From Reyranella aquatilis (GTDB taxonomy: Bacteria > Pseudomonadota > Alphaproteobacteria > Reyranellales > Reyranellaceae): a stretch of DNA of 64,000 bases. Positions 38,377 to 46,635 of the stretch are shown piece after piece (position 1 is the first letter of the stretch; each line of letters starts with the position of its first letter). Under the pieces are notes generated by a model, which was given only the letters and a program-made list of their open reading frames with translations, did not search any database and had not been told where the DNA came from. The DNA lies in contig NZ_JAJISD010000001.1 in NCBI RefSeq assembly GCF_020880995.1, positions 558,001-622,000 on the forward strand. Reading direction: 5' to 3'. Position numbers and translations under genes: made by a program.

Positions 38377-39347
38377 GGCTTCGCGGACTTCTGCTCTTCC
38401 AGCCGGTCGGTAGCCGGCGGCGGCGTGCGCGACAGGGCGGCCATTTCGGCGTGAAGCTCCGGTGTCATGGAGACGTTCACCGAATCCAGGGAGGCCTTCA
38501 GCTGGTCGAGGTTGCGCGCGCCGATGATGGGCGCGGTGACGGCGGGATGCGCGCCCACCCACGCGATGGCCGCACTGACCGGATGCAGGCCCTTCTGCTT
38601 GCACAGCGCCACGAACTTGTCGGCGGTCTCGAAGGCCCATTCCTCGCCGTAGCGGGCCTCGTACATCTTGTTGGTCTTGAGCCGTCCCGTGGCCTCGCCG
38701 GAATACTTGCCTGAAAGGAGTCCCGCCGCCGCCGGGCTGTAGGGGATCACGCCGATGCCGTTGGCCGCCGCCATCGGCAGGAGTTCCACCTCGGCCTGGC
38801 GCTTCACGAGGTTGTACATCGGCTGGATGACCTGCAGGCGCGCCCAGTTGTTGCGCTCCTGGATGTCGACCGCCCGCTGGGTCTGCCAGGCCGACCAGTT
38901 GCTGACCGCCGGGTAGATCACCTTGCCCGACCGCACGAGGTCTTCCAGACCGCGCATCATCTCGTCGATCGGCGTCACCGGGTCGAAGCGATGCAGGAAA
39001 AGTACGTCGATGCGGTCGGTCTGCAGCCGGCGCAGGCTGGCTTCGACGGCCTTCACGACATGCCGCCGGTTGGCGCCGCCCGCATTCACGTCCGGAGCCG
39101 TCTTGTTGAAGCACTTGGTGGTGATCACCAGTTCGTCGCGATGGTCCTTCGCCAGCCGCCCCAGGATCTCCTCGGACTTGCCCTTGTTGTACTCGTTGGC
39201 CGTATCGAAGAAGTTGATGCCGGCGTCGCGGACCGCCTTGTACATCGACGCCGAGGTAGCCTCGTCGGCGTCGCCGCCGAAGGACATGGTGCCGAAGCAG
39301 AGTTGCGAGACGTGGATGCCGGTCCGGCCGAGGAGCTTGGTTTTCAT
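38373..39347 (-). CDS. Aldo/keto reductase
   Basis: A 324-residue NADPH-dependent (beta/alpha)8 reductase. The catalytic tetrad is visible: Asp48 and Tyr53 in FFDTANEYNKG, Lys78 in LVITTKCF and His119 in VLFLHRFDP. The cofactor segments IPYSPAAAGLLSGKY and IIGARNLDQL fit the family. Substrate range is probably small aldehydes. The gene converges on the ModA-like gene, their stops overlapping within 38373-38376, and is divergent from the TetR gene. Confidence 0.92.
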   Translation of the reverse strand: MKTKLLGRTGIHVSQLCFGTMSFGGDADEATSASMYKAVRDAGINFFDTANEYNKGKSEEILGRLAKDHRDELVITTKCFNKTAPDVNAGGANRRHVVKAVEASLRRLQTDRIDVLFLHRFDPVTPIDEMMRGLEDLVRSGKVIYPAVSNWSAWQTQRAVDIQERNNWARLQVIQPMYNLVKRQAEVELLPMAAANGIGVIPYSPAAAGLLSGKYSGEATGRLKTNKMYEARYGEEWAFETADKFVALCKQKGLHPVSAAIAWVGAHPAVTAPIIGARNLDQLKASLDSVNVSMTPELHAEMAALSRTPPPATDRLEEQKSAKP

Positions 39348-39447
39348 GCGGGATCTCTAGCACGCCGAAGCACCGGTCCGCAGCCGCGATGGAAAACGGT
39401 CGGGCTTCGCATTATGAGGGGCCCGGCAATTTCCAGCAGGATGTCTC

Positions 39448-40140
39448 GTGGCGAGAAAGTCGATCAGCAAGAAGCCGAAGCCGGCCGCGCCTCGCCGGAA
39501 GGCGAGCCGCCCCAACCTGACGGAACGAATCCTGGATGTGGCGGAGGAACTGTTCGGGCGCGTCGGCTATGGCGGCACGACCACGCGCGCCATCGCCAGC
39601 CGCGCCCGCGTGAACGTCGGGCAGCTCCACTACTACTTCGAGTCCAAGCGCGCGATCTTCGAGGCGGTTGTCGCCCGGCACGGCACGGAGGTCACGGAAC
39701 GGCGACGGCAGCTGCTGGTGGAGGCCAAGGCCCGCTATCCGCGCGGCATCGTTCCGCTCGAGGTGCTGGTCGACGCGCTGGTCCGCCCCCTGCTGATGGC
39801 CGAGCCGCGCGTCGGCGGCCAGCGGCGCGCCTCGATGCAGATGCATGCCCGCCTCTTCACCGATCCCGACGACACCGCGAGCATCGTGCGTGCCGACATC
39901 TACGACGAGACCAATGCGCTCTATGTCGAGGCCATCCAGCGCGCCCTGCCGAAGATCCCGGCGAAGACGCTCTACTGGCGCTACTACTTCATGATGGGCG
40001 CCTATGTCTGGACGCTGCTGCAGCCCGGTCGCCTGGAATCGATCTCCCAGGGCCGGTGCGATCCCGCGGACATGGAAACCGCCATCCGCGAGATCGTGCC
40101 CTTCGTCTGCGCCGGCCTCGCCGCGCCGGTGGCTCGCTAG
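39448..40140 (+). CDS. TetR/AcrR-family transcriptional regulator
   Basis: A 230-residue regulator starting at GTG 39448, with AGCAGGA in front. A basic tail (SISKKPKPAAPRRKASRPN) precedes the helix-turn-helix at about residues 24-70, with ILDVAEELFGRVGYGGTTTRAIASRA and VNVGQLHYYFESKRAIF. The all-helical C-terminal ligand domain is of the CecR/DUF1956-like type. It sits convergent with the VOC gene and 500 bases from a palindromic divergent promoter, which makes it the natural candidate regulator of the 40604/40775 region. Confidence 0.9.
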   Translation: MARKSISKKPKPAAPRRKASRPNLTERILDVAEELFGRVGYGGTTTRAIASRARVNVGQLHYYFESKRAIFEAVVARHGTEVTERRRQLLVEAKARYPRGIVPLEVLVDALVRPLLMAEPRVGGQRRASMQMHARLFTDPDDTASIVRADIYDETNALYVEAIQRALPKIPAKTLYWRYYFMMGAYVWTLLQPGRLESISQGRCDPADMETAIREIVPFVCAGLAAPVAR

Positions 40141-40157
40141 GCGCCCTCCTTTGATCG

Positions 40158-40604
40158 CTACGCGGCCTTCACGCGGCTCTTCAGCCGGCAGCGGCATTTG
40201 TCGTATTGGTGGAGCTCCACCATGTTGCCGCACGGATCTTTCAGGAAAAGTTGCTCCGCATCGGGGCCGGTCGCGCCCTTGAGCGACCAGTAGTCTGCTC
40301 CGAGCCGGTCGAGTTCGGCCTTGGTCTCTACGATGTTCTCCACCGCCAGTGCGACGTGCGGCAATGTCGGGTCCTTGTCCGGCCCCTGGGCAAAGCGCGA
40401 AGGCAGGTCGCCGCCAATCAGATGGATCTGGCCCACCTCGCCGATGTTGATCCACATGCCGGGAATGCCCGGGATGTCCGGCCGGCCAGTATCGTGCTCG
40501 AGGCCCAGCACGCCGGTATAGAAATTCTTCAGGTCTTCGATCGTCTTTTCACCGGCGTCGATACGTATGCCGTGGTGATGGATCTCGAGCACTTTGATGG
40601 CCAT
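40158..40604 (-). CDS. VOC superfamily (glyoxalase-like) protein
   Basis: A 148-residue single-domain pair of beta-alpha-beta-beta-beta modules. Metal-ligand-like residues are His in IHHHGIRID near the start, His in QIHLIGGD, His in LPHVALAVEN, and Glu in GNMVELHQYD. ATG 40604 follows GGGAGGAG at a good distance. It could be a dioxygenase, lyase or isomerase for a catabolic intermediate. It is divergent from the flavin monooxygenase operon, with a palindrome over its promoter. Confidence 0.85.
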   Translation of the reverse strand: MAIKVLEIHHHGIRIDAGEKTIEDLKNFYTGVLGLEHDTGRPDIPGIPGMWINIGEVGQIHLIGGDLPSRFAQGPDKDPTLPHVALAVENIVETKAELDRLGADYWSLKGATGPDAEQLFLKDPCGNMVELHQYDKCRCRLKSRVKAA

Positions 40605-40641
40605 CTCCGCTCCTCCCGAAGAGCTGCTTTCGTTGTGCCCA

Positions 40642-40698
40642 AGTATCGGGCTCACTTCCGGGCTGGTCAATCGACCAACAAATTAGGTCACTTGACCT
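40642..40698. promoter_or_regulatory. Divergent promoter with two operator-like palindromes
   Basis: For the minus-strand VOC gene, TTGACC (40665-40670) and GATACT (40642-40647) stand as -35 and -10 with a 17-base spacer. The palindrome TGGTCAATCGACCA (40664-40677) overlaps this -35. A second one, AGGTCACTTGACCT (40685-40698), lies 21 bases further, toward the monooxygenase operon. Both share the half-site GGTCA. The spacing of two helical turns suggests co-operative binding by one regulator, probably the nearby TetR protein; that is inference. Confidence 0.6.
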
Positions 40699-40774
40699 GA
40701 TCGCGTGGCGCAAGCATCGTCATGCCAAGAACAGGCGGTCGCGGCAGCGACGGTCACCGGGAGGAAAAATCGAT

Positions 40775-42019
40775 ATGCGGACCAAGCGGGCCGCCGACTG
40801 GACACCGTCGGCGACGTTGCCCCAGACGCCGGTCTCGTTCGCCGGGGTCACCTACGCGGAAATGCTCGACCGGGCGCGGGCACTCGTGCCGGCGATCGCC
40901 GCGCGCGCCGAGAAGTGCGAGAAGCTGCGACGCCTTCCCGACGATACCGAGCGCGACCTTCACCGCACCGGCCTCTTCCGCATGGTCCAGCCGGCGCGCG
41001 TCGGCGGCGCGGATCTCGATATCGGCATCCTGGTCGATACCTGCGCGGAGATCGCGCGCGCGTGTCCGTCGACCGCCTGGAACCTCGGCAACCTCAGCAG
41101 CCACCATTGGATGCTGGGCTACTTCCATCCGGAGGCGCAGGACGAGATCTGGGACGCCTCGCCTGACGTGCTGATCGCCACCTCGCTCATTTTCCCCAAC
41201 GGTCGCGGCCGCAAGGTCGACGGCGGCTACGAGGTATCGGGGCGCTGGCCGCTCTCCTCTGGTGTCGACAATTCCGATTGGAACATGCTCGGCTTCATGC
41301 TGCGCGAGCACGAGGACGGCCCGCCAGTGGACCAGCGCTTCGCCCTGGTCCACCGCTCGCAGTACGAGATCATCGATACGTGGCACGCGGTGGGACTCGC
41401 GGGCACCGGCTCCAAGGACGTCGAGATCAGGAGCCTGTTCGTCCCCGACGTCCACACGATTTCCGCCCGGTCGATGAACGGCAAGCCGCACGCCGGGTCG
41501 GCCGTCAACACCTCTCCGCTGTTTCGCCTGCCCATGCTGGCACTGGGCCCATACGTCCTGTCGGGCGTGCTGCTCGGCTGCGCCCAGGGGGCCTATGACA
41601 CGGTGGTCGGCGCCGCCCGTACCCGCAACGCCACCACCACCGGCCAGCCTTTCGGTGCGAGCCAGCCGGTACAGATCAAGGTCGCCGAGGCGAGCGTCCG
41701 GATCGACACTGCCGAAGTGATGATGCGCCGCGCCTGCGAGCATGCGATGGCCGTGGCACGGTCGGGCGCCGATGCCGCGCACGAGGACAAGCTGCGCTAT
41801 AGGCGCGACGCGTTCTTCTCCGCGCGCCTCTGTCTGGAGGCGGTCGACATTCTGATGGGCATCGCGGGTTCGAGCGGGCTCTACCTAAGCGGATCGATGC
41901 AGCGCCTGTTTCGCGATGCGCATGCTGCCAATGCGCATGTCATGTTCTCGACCGACGTCCAGGGTGCATTGTTCGGACAACACGCACTCGGTATGGCCGG
42001 GCCGCCGCCGCTTCTCTGA
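40775..42019 (+). CDS. Flavin-dependent monooxygenase, acyl-CoA dehydrogenase fold
   Basis: A 414-residue protein of the HpaH/HsaA-like group D flavin monooxygenases. These use reduced flavin from a separate reductase to hydroxylate aromatic or related rings. Supporting segments are GLFRMVQPARVGGADLD (N-terminal helical domain), SSGVDNSDW and GLAGTGSKDVEI (flavin and substrate region), and the C-terminal GSSGLYLSGSMQRLFRDAH. The start ATG has GGGAGGAAA in front. It is the first gene of an uptake-and-oxidation operon; no flavin reductase gene is beside it. An acyl-CoA dehydrogenase function is less likely because the catalytic base region differs. Confidence 0.82.
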   Translation: MRTKRAADWTPSATLPQTPVSFAGVTYAEMLDRARALVPAIAARAEKCEKLRRLPDDTERDLHRTGLFRMVQPARVGGADLDIGILVDTCAEIARACPSTAWNLGNLSSHHWMLGYFHPEAQDEIWDASPDVLIATSLIFPNGRGRKVDGGYEVSGRWPLSSGVDNSDWNMLGFMLREHEDGPPVDQRFALVHRSQYEIIDTWHAVGLAGTGSKDVEIRSLFVPDVHTISARSMNGKPHAGSAVNTSPLFRLPMLALGPYVLSGVLLGCAQGAYDTVVGAARTRNATTTGQPFGASQPVQIKVAEASVRIDTAEVMMRRACEHAMAVARSGADAAHEDKLRYRRDAFFSARLCLEAVDILMGIAGSSGLYLSGSMQRLFRDAHAANAHVMFSTDVQGALFGQHALGMAGPPPLL

Positions 42020-42066
42020 TCGAGTAGACGGCCACCAAGAAGTTCAACGAGCGGGAGGAAAGAAGA

Positions 42067-43203
42067 ATGTCACTGTCATCGTTCATCGCGAAACTAGCGG
42101 GCGCCACGGCGCTGGTCGGCCTGTCGGCCTTCGGCGTCCAGGCGCAAACCTCGGGCGAGGCGATCAAGATCGGCGCCATCGTTTCCGTCACCGGTGCGGG
42201 CGCCGGCCTCGGCGTGCCCGAGCGCAACGGCCTACTGCTGGCCGAAAAGGACATCAACGCCAAGGGCGGCATCAAGGGTCGGCCGATCAAGATCATCGTG
42301 GAGGACGACGCCTCCAATCCCGACACTGCGCTCAGCAAGGCCAACGACCTGATCTTCGGGCAGAAGGTCCAGGCGCTGCTCGGCCCCTCCCTCACCGCCA
42401 GCACCGTTGCCGTGGGCGGCGTCACCCACGCCAACAAGATCCCGCAGATCGCCTTCACCGGCATCGGTCCGGCCGTGGAGCGCGACCGCAAGTGCGTCGC
42501 CCACGTTCTGCCACCGCAGCGTCTCAACGCCACCGCGCTGCTCGAATACGCCAAGAGCATCAAGGCAACCAAGATCGGCGTGCTGCACGATGCAGGCTAC
42601 GGCAACGTGGTCATGGCCGAACTCAAGCCGCTTGCCGACAAGTACGGCGTCAAGCTGGTCGCCGTCGAGAAGTTCGAGATCGGCGCGACCGACACCACGA
42701 CGCAGGCGGCCAAGGTCAAGGCGGCCCAGCCGGAGGCGGTATTCATCATCGCCACCTCCGCCACGCCGTTCCGCAACGTCAAGCAGATCCAGATCACCCA
42801 ACCGGTAATCGCCGCGATCGGTTCCTCGTCCTACGAGTACGTCAACGCCATGGGACCGGCCGCGGACAACATCGTGATTCCCGAATTCGTGGTCGGTGAG
42901 GACCCGCTGCCGCATCAGAAGGCCTTCGTCGAACTCTACAAGCAGGCCTACAACTCGACGCCGAAGAACTACGAGGCGGCGGCCTGGGACGCGGCCCACA
43001 TCATCGCCGCGGCCCTGAACAAGGCCGGTGCCGACGCCACCGGCGAGAAGCTGTGCGAGGCGATGAAGGCCCCCTACGCCGGCGTTCTGGCCAACTACGA
43101 CTTTTCCGCCGACGACATGACGGGCATTCCGATCACCAGCTTCGTGTTCTCCAAGCTGGTCGGCGGCAAGTACACGCGTACGCCGTTCCGCGTCGCCCAG
43201 TAG
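42067..43203 (+). CDS. ABC transporter binding protein, branched-chain amino acid type
   Basis: A 378-residue precursor. The signal peptide MSLSSFIAKLAGATALVGLS ends at about VQA-Q (residue 26). The mature part has the LivJ/LivK periplasmic-binding-protein type I layout (IKIGAIVSVTGAGAGLG, GGIKGRPIKIIVEDDASNP, YEAAAWDAAHIIAAAL). In catabolic operons such receptors usually bind aromatic or other small carboxylates rather than leucine. A strong hairpin follows its stop, before the first permease gene. Confidence 0.9.
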   Translation: MSLSSFIAKLAGATALVGLSAFGVQAQTSGEAIKIGAIVSVTGAGAGLGVPERNGLLLAEKDINAKGGIKGRPIKIIVEDDASNPDTALSKANDLIFGQKVQALLGPSLTASTVAVGGVTHANKIPQIAFTGIGPAVERDRKCVAHVLPPQRLNATALLEYAKSIKATKIGVLHDAGYGNVVMAELKPLADKYGVKLVAVEKFEIGATDTTTQAAKVKAAQPEAVFIIATSATPFRNVKQIQITQPVIAAIGSSSYEYVNAMGPAADNIVIPEFVVGEDPLPHQKAFVELYKQAYNSTPKNYEAAAWDAAHIIAAALNKAGADATGEKLCEAMKAPYAGVLANYDFSADDMTGIPITSFVFSKLVGGKYTRTPFRVAQ

Positions 43204-43211
43204 CGATCGAC

Positions 43212-43246
43212 GGCGGCGCGGGTCTCCTCGGGAGTCCCGTGCCGCC
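43212..43246 (+). terminator. Hairpin between binding-protein and permease genes (attenuator/stability element)
   Basis: Arms at 43212-43222 (GGCGGCGCGGG) and 43236-43246 (CCCGTGCCGCC) pair through 11 positions. An inner CTCC/GGAG stem continues after a T-T mismatch, closing on a TCG loop, and a pyrimidine-rich CTCTCTCTTTTC run follows. The position after the binding-protein gene fits a partial terminator or a 3' stabiliser that makes the receptor more abundant than the permeases. Confidence 0.65.
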
Positions 43247-43276
43247 CTCTCTCTTTTCGCGCGGAAACAATCCCTC

Positions 43277-44164
43277 ATGACACTGAGCCTGGTCCTTCAG
43301 GCCCTCTTTGCCGGCGTGACGAACGGTATCGTCTACGCGCTCGTCGGCATGGGCCTGTCCGCCATCTTCAAGGGCAGCCGCGTGATCAACGCCATGCAGG
43401 GCGAGTTCGCCGTCATCGGCGCCATGACGACCGTGCTGCTGCTGACGAAGGCGGGCTGGCCCTATGCGGCAGCCATCGCCGGGGGCGCGATCGCGGGTGC
43501 GCTGGTCGGCGCCTTCATCGAAGTCGCGTTCGTCCGTTTCATGGCAAAAAAGAATGCGAGCGAGGACAGCTTCCTGCTGCTGACCATCGGTCTCGCCCTC
43601 TCCCTTTCCGCCAGCATCCTCTATTTCGTGGGCCGCGACGGCCATCTGCTCCCTCCGCTCGGCGGCGAGGGCGTTCTGATCGTCATGGACGCCGTCATCC
43701 AGTTTCATGCACTTTGGCTGATCGCCATCGGCATCGGCGCCACCCTGGCGCTGCGCGCCTTCTATCACCGCACCACGATCGGCCTGTCGATGATGGCGGC
43801 CTCGATCGACGCGGACGGCGCTGCCACGACCGGTATCAATGTCGCGCGCATGCGCACCTTCACCTTCGTACTGGGCGGCTTGCTGGGCGCGCTGGGCGGC
43901 ATCCTCGTGACGCCGCTGATCGCCGTCGACTACCAGCTCGGCCTCAACCTGACGCTCAAGGGCTTCGCCGCCGCCGTGCTTGGCGGGCTCACCAATCCGC
44001 TGGGCGCGGCCGTCGGCGGCATCACCCTGGGCCTCGTCGAATCGCTCGCCATCATCGGCATCTCCTCGAGCTACAAGGACGTCGTCGCCTTCTCCGTGCT
44101 CATCGTCATCATGATCCTGATGCCGCAGGGCATCCTCGGCCGGGCCGGCCGGCGGGGAGGCTGA
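43277..44164 (+). CDS. ABC transporter permease, LivH type
   Basis: A 295-residue inner-membrane permease. It has the LivH hallmarks: the N-terminal ALFAGVTNGIVYALVGMGLS, a run of hydrophobic segments and the EAA-like cytoplasmic loop around AASIDADGAATTGINVARMR. The final GLVESLAIIGISSSYKDVVAF is also typical. It is followed after four bases by the LivM-type gene. Substrate as for the operon, unknown. Confidence 0.92.
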   Translation: MTLSLVLQALFAGVTNGIVYALVGMGLSAIFKGSRVINAMQGEFAVIGAMTTVLLLTKAGWPYAAAIAGGAIAGALVGAFIEVAFVRFMAKKNASEDSFLLLTIGLALSLSASILYFVGRDGHLLPPLGGEGVLIVMDAVIQFHALWLIAIGIGATLALRAFYHRTTIGLSMMAASIDADGAATTGINVARMRTFTFVLGGLLGALGGILVTPLIAVDYQLGLNLTLKGFAAAVLGGLTNPLGAAVGGITLGLVESLAIIGISSSYKDVVAFSVLIVIMILMPQGILGRAGRRGG

Positions 44165-44168
44165 GCGC

Positions 44169-45122
44169 ATGAACCCGCGCACCCTCCTCTGGCTGGTCCC
44201 CTGCCTGATCGTCTGGGCCGTCTTGCCCTTCGTCGTGCCGCGCAACATCGCCGACCTGCTGGTGTTCACCGGCATCTACACCGTGGCCGGCCTCGGCATC
44301 GGCCTCCTGCTCGGCCATTGCGGCATCGTCAACCTGGCGCAGGCCACCTTCTACGGACTCGGCGCCTATGCCAGCGCCTACTGCACGGTGATGATGGGCC
44401 TGCCCAGCATCGTGGGCTTCCTCGCCGGCGCGGCGATCAGCATGGCGCTGGCCTATGTGATCGGCCGGCCGATCCTGCGTCTCACCGGCTACTTCCTCGC
44501 GCTGGGAACGCTGGCCCTCAGCGCCATCGCCAGCGCGCTGTTCTTCGAATGGGACTGGCTGACCGGCGGCACGCTGGGGATCGGCGGCATTCCCAAGCTC
44601 GACCTGTTCGGCTTCCTGCTCGACCGACCCTCGCGCTACTACTTCTTCGTCTGGATCGTGGCCTTCGCCTGCATGGCGGTGGCACACAATCTGATCGACA
44701 GCCGGACCGGCCTGATGCTGCGCGCCATGCGCGATTCCAGCACCGCGGCCGCGGCCCTCTCGATCGATCTTCAGGCGCTGCGCACCAAGGTCTTTGTCGT
44801 CTGCGCCCTGTTCGGCAGTCTCGCGGGCAGCCTGTTCGCGCACCACGCCTCGTTCGTCAGCACGCAGAGCTTCACCGTCGACCGTTCGATCAGCTTCCTG
44901 CTGATCCCGGTGATCGGCGGCGCGACGTCGATCCCCGGCATCGTCGTCGGCGCCCTGTTCGTCACCTTCCTGCCCGAACTGCTGAGCAAGCTGGGAGACA
45001 TCCACCAGATCCTGTTCGGCCTCGCGCTGGTCGCGGTCGTCGTCCTGATGCCCGAGGGGTTGGTCGGCGCGTTCGCCAAGTTGCGCACCCGGTTCGCCCG
45101 CAAGGGAGGCAGCCATGGCTGA
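44169..45122 (+). CDS. ABC transporter permease, LivM type
   Basis: A 317-residue permease with the LivM pattern: GIYTVAGLGIGLLLGHCGIVNLAQATFYGLGAYASA near the N-terminus shows the conserved G-Q-A-F-like loop. The cytoplasmic loop RTGLMLRAMRDSSTAAAALSID is present, and the C-terminal segments (ISFLLIPVIGGATSIPGIVVGA) are intact. Its stop overlaps the LivG start by eight bases. Confidence 0.92.
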   Translation: MNPRTLLWLVPCLIVWAVLPFVVPRNIADLLVFTGIYTVAGLGIGLLLGHCGIVNLAQATFYGLGAYASAYCTVMMGLPSIVGFLAGAAISMALAYVIGRPILRLTGYFLALGTLALSAIASALFFEWDWLTGGTLGIGGIPKLDLFGFLLDRPSRYYFFVWIVAFACMAVAHNLIDSRTGLMLRAMRDSSTAAAALSIDLQALRTKVFVVCALFGSLAGSLFAHHASFVSTQSFTVDRSISFLLIPVIGGATSIPGIVVGALFVTFLPELLSKLGDIHQILFGLALVAVVVLMPEGLVGAFAKLRTRFARKGGSHG

Positions 45123-45873
45123 GCCCCTCCTCGCCCTCCGGGAAGTCGGCCACTCGTTCGGCGGCCTCTCCGTGCTGCGCTCCGTCACCTTCGACGTGCC
45201 CGAGGGCGGCATCATCGGTCTCATCGGTCCCAACGGCTCGGGCAAGACCACGCTCTTCAACATCGTGACCGGGTACATTCGCCCGCTGGCCGGGACGATC
45301 ACCTATCGCGGCGCGCCGCTGGTCCGCGAAACCATCCAGCAGCGCGGCCTGCAGGGACTCGTCCGCACCTTCCAGACCCCGCAGGTCTTCGAGCAGATGA
45401 CCGTGCTGGAGAACGTCATGGTCGGCTGCACTAAGCTGACCCGCACCACCATGCTGCAGGACCTGCTGCGCACGCCCGCCGCGCGTGGCCAGATGCGCGA
45501 GATCCGCGCCCGCGCGGAAGCGGCCTGCGAGCGCTTCGGACTCACCGCCTTGCGCGAACTGCCCGCGGCAAGCCTCACCGCCGGCCAGCGCCGCATCCTC
45601 GAGATCGCCCGCGCCGTCATCGGCGAGCCGCGCCTGCTGCTGCTCGACGAGCCCTCCTCCGGCCTCAACGTCCAGGAGATCGACGGTCTGCGTGAGTGGA
45701 TCGTGCGGCTGAACGAGGAAGGCATCACCATCCTGCTGGTGTCGCACGACATGGGCCTGATGACCGTGGCCCGTACCGTCCACACACTCTATTTCGGCGA
45801 GATCATCGCCAGCGGCGACATGGCCGCCATCCAGCGCGACCCGCGGGTCCGCGAAGTCTATCTCGGGGTCTGA
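45115..45873 (+). CDS. ABC transporter ATP-binding protein, LivG type
   Basis: A 252-residue ATPase with Walker A GPNGSGKTTL, the Q-loop region LQGLVRTFQTPQVFEQMTV, signature LTAGQRRILEIARA, Walker B LLLLDEPSSGLN and H-loop LLVSHDMGLM. It starts inside the LivM gene end. It works with the LivF-type ATPase encoded next. Confidence 0.93.
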   Translation: MAEPLLALREVGHSFGGLSVLRSVTFDVPEGGIIGLIGPNGSGKTTLFNIVTGYIRPLAGTITYRGAPLVRETIQQRGLQGLVRTFQTPQVFEQMTVLENVMVGCTKLTRTTMLQDLLRTPAARGQMREIRARAEAACERFGLTALRELPAASLTAGQRRILEIARAVIGEPRLLLLDEPSSGLNVQEIDGLREWIVRLNEEGITILLVSHDMGLMTVARTVHTLYFGEIIASGDMAAIQRDPRVREVYLGV

Positions 45874-45876
45874 GCC

Positions 45877-46593
45877 GTGCTGGAAGTGACCTCCCTTTCC
45901 GCCGGCTACGGCGCCCTCACCGTCCTGCGGGACGTCTCTCTAAAGGTCGGCGACGGCGAGGCCGTGGCCCTGGTCGGCGCCAACGGCGCGGGCAAGACCA
46001 CGCTCGTCCGCACCGTCTGCGGCCTGCTGCGTGCCCGTGGCGGACGCATCGTCAAGAACGGCAGCGACATCACCGCGACGCCAGCGCACGATCTCGCCCA
46101 GCATGGTCTGGCCGTCGTGCTCGAGAACCGCCGCCTGTTCGGCGAGCTATCGGTGCGGGAGAACCTGATCCTCGCCGAGACCGTCGGCCGCAAGGCGCGC
46201 GGTGCCGACATGCGGTTCTCCTGGGACGAGGTGACGGCGCTCTTTCCCGTCGTGAAGGAGCGCATGGCGTCCCCGGTCGAGCTGCTGAGCGGCGGCCAGC
46301 AGCAGATGGTTGCGATCGCACGCGCGCTGCTGCTGCAGCCCGACCTGCTGATCATGGACGAGCCCTCGACAGGCCTCGCGCCCAAGGTCGTGAAGGACAT
46401 CCTGCTGGTCATCAAGGCGCTGCGCGAGCGCGGCATGGGCCTGCTGCTCATCGAGCAGAACGTCGGCATCGCCTCGGAGATCACCGACCGCGCCTACGTC
46501 ATGTCGGTCGGCAGTATCGTGCACGAGATCGGTCCGGGCGAATGGCAGTCCTTCCTCACGGACGAGCGGCTGGTAAGGGCCTATCTCGGCTGA
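45877..46593 (+). CDS. ABC transporter ATP-binding protein, LivF type
   Basis: A 238-residue ATPase starting at GTG 45877, three bases after the LivG stop. Walker A GANGAGKTTLVRTVCG, signature LLSGGQQQMVAIARAL, Walker B LLIMDEPSTGLAP and H-loop LLIEQNVGIA are all intact. It has the short C-terminus of the LivF type. It is the last transport gene before the GMC oxidoreductase. Confidence 0.93.
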   Translation: MLEVTSLSAGYGALTVLRDVSLKVGDGEAVALVGANGAGKTTLVRTVCGLLRARGGRIVKNGSDITATPAHDLAQHGLAVVLENRRLFGELSVRENLILAETVGRKARGADMRFSWDEVTALFPVVKERMASPVELLSGGQQQMVAIARALLLQPDLLIMDEPSTGLAPKVVKDILLVIKALRERGMGLLLIEQNVGIASEITDRAYVMSVGSIVHEIGPGEWQSFLTDERLVRAYLG

Positions 46594-46635
46594 CGGGGGC
46601 GCGCTACGCTCCCCGAAACGAACGGGGGAAACGGC

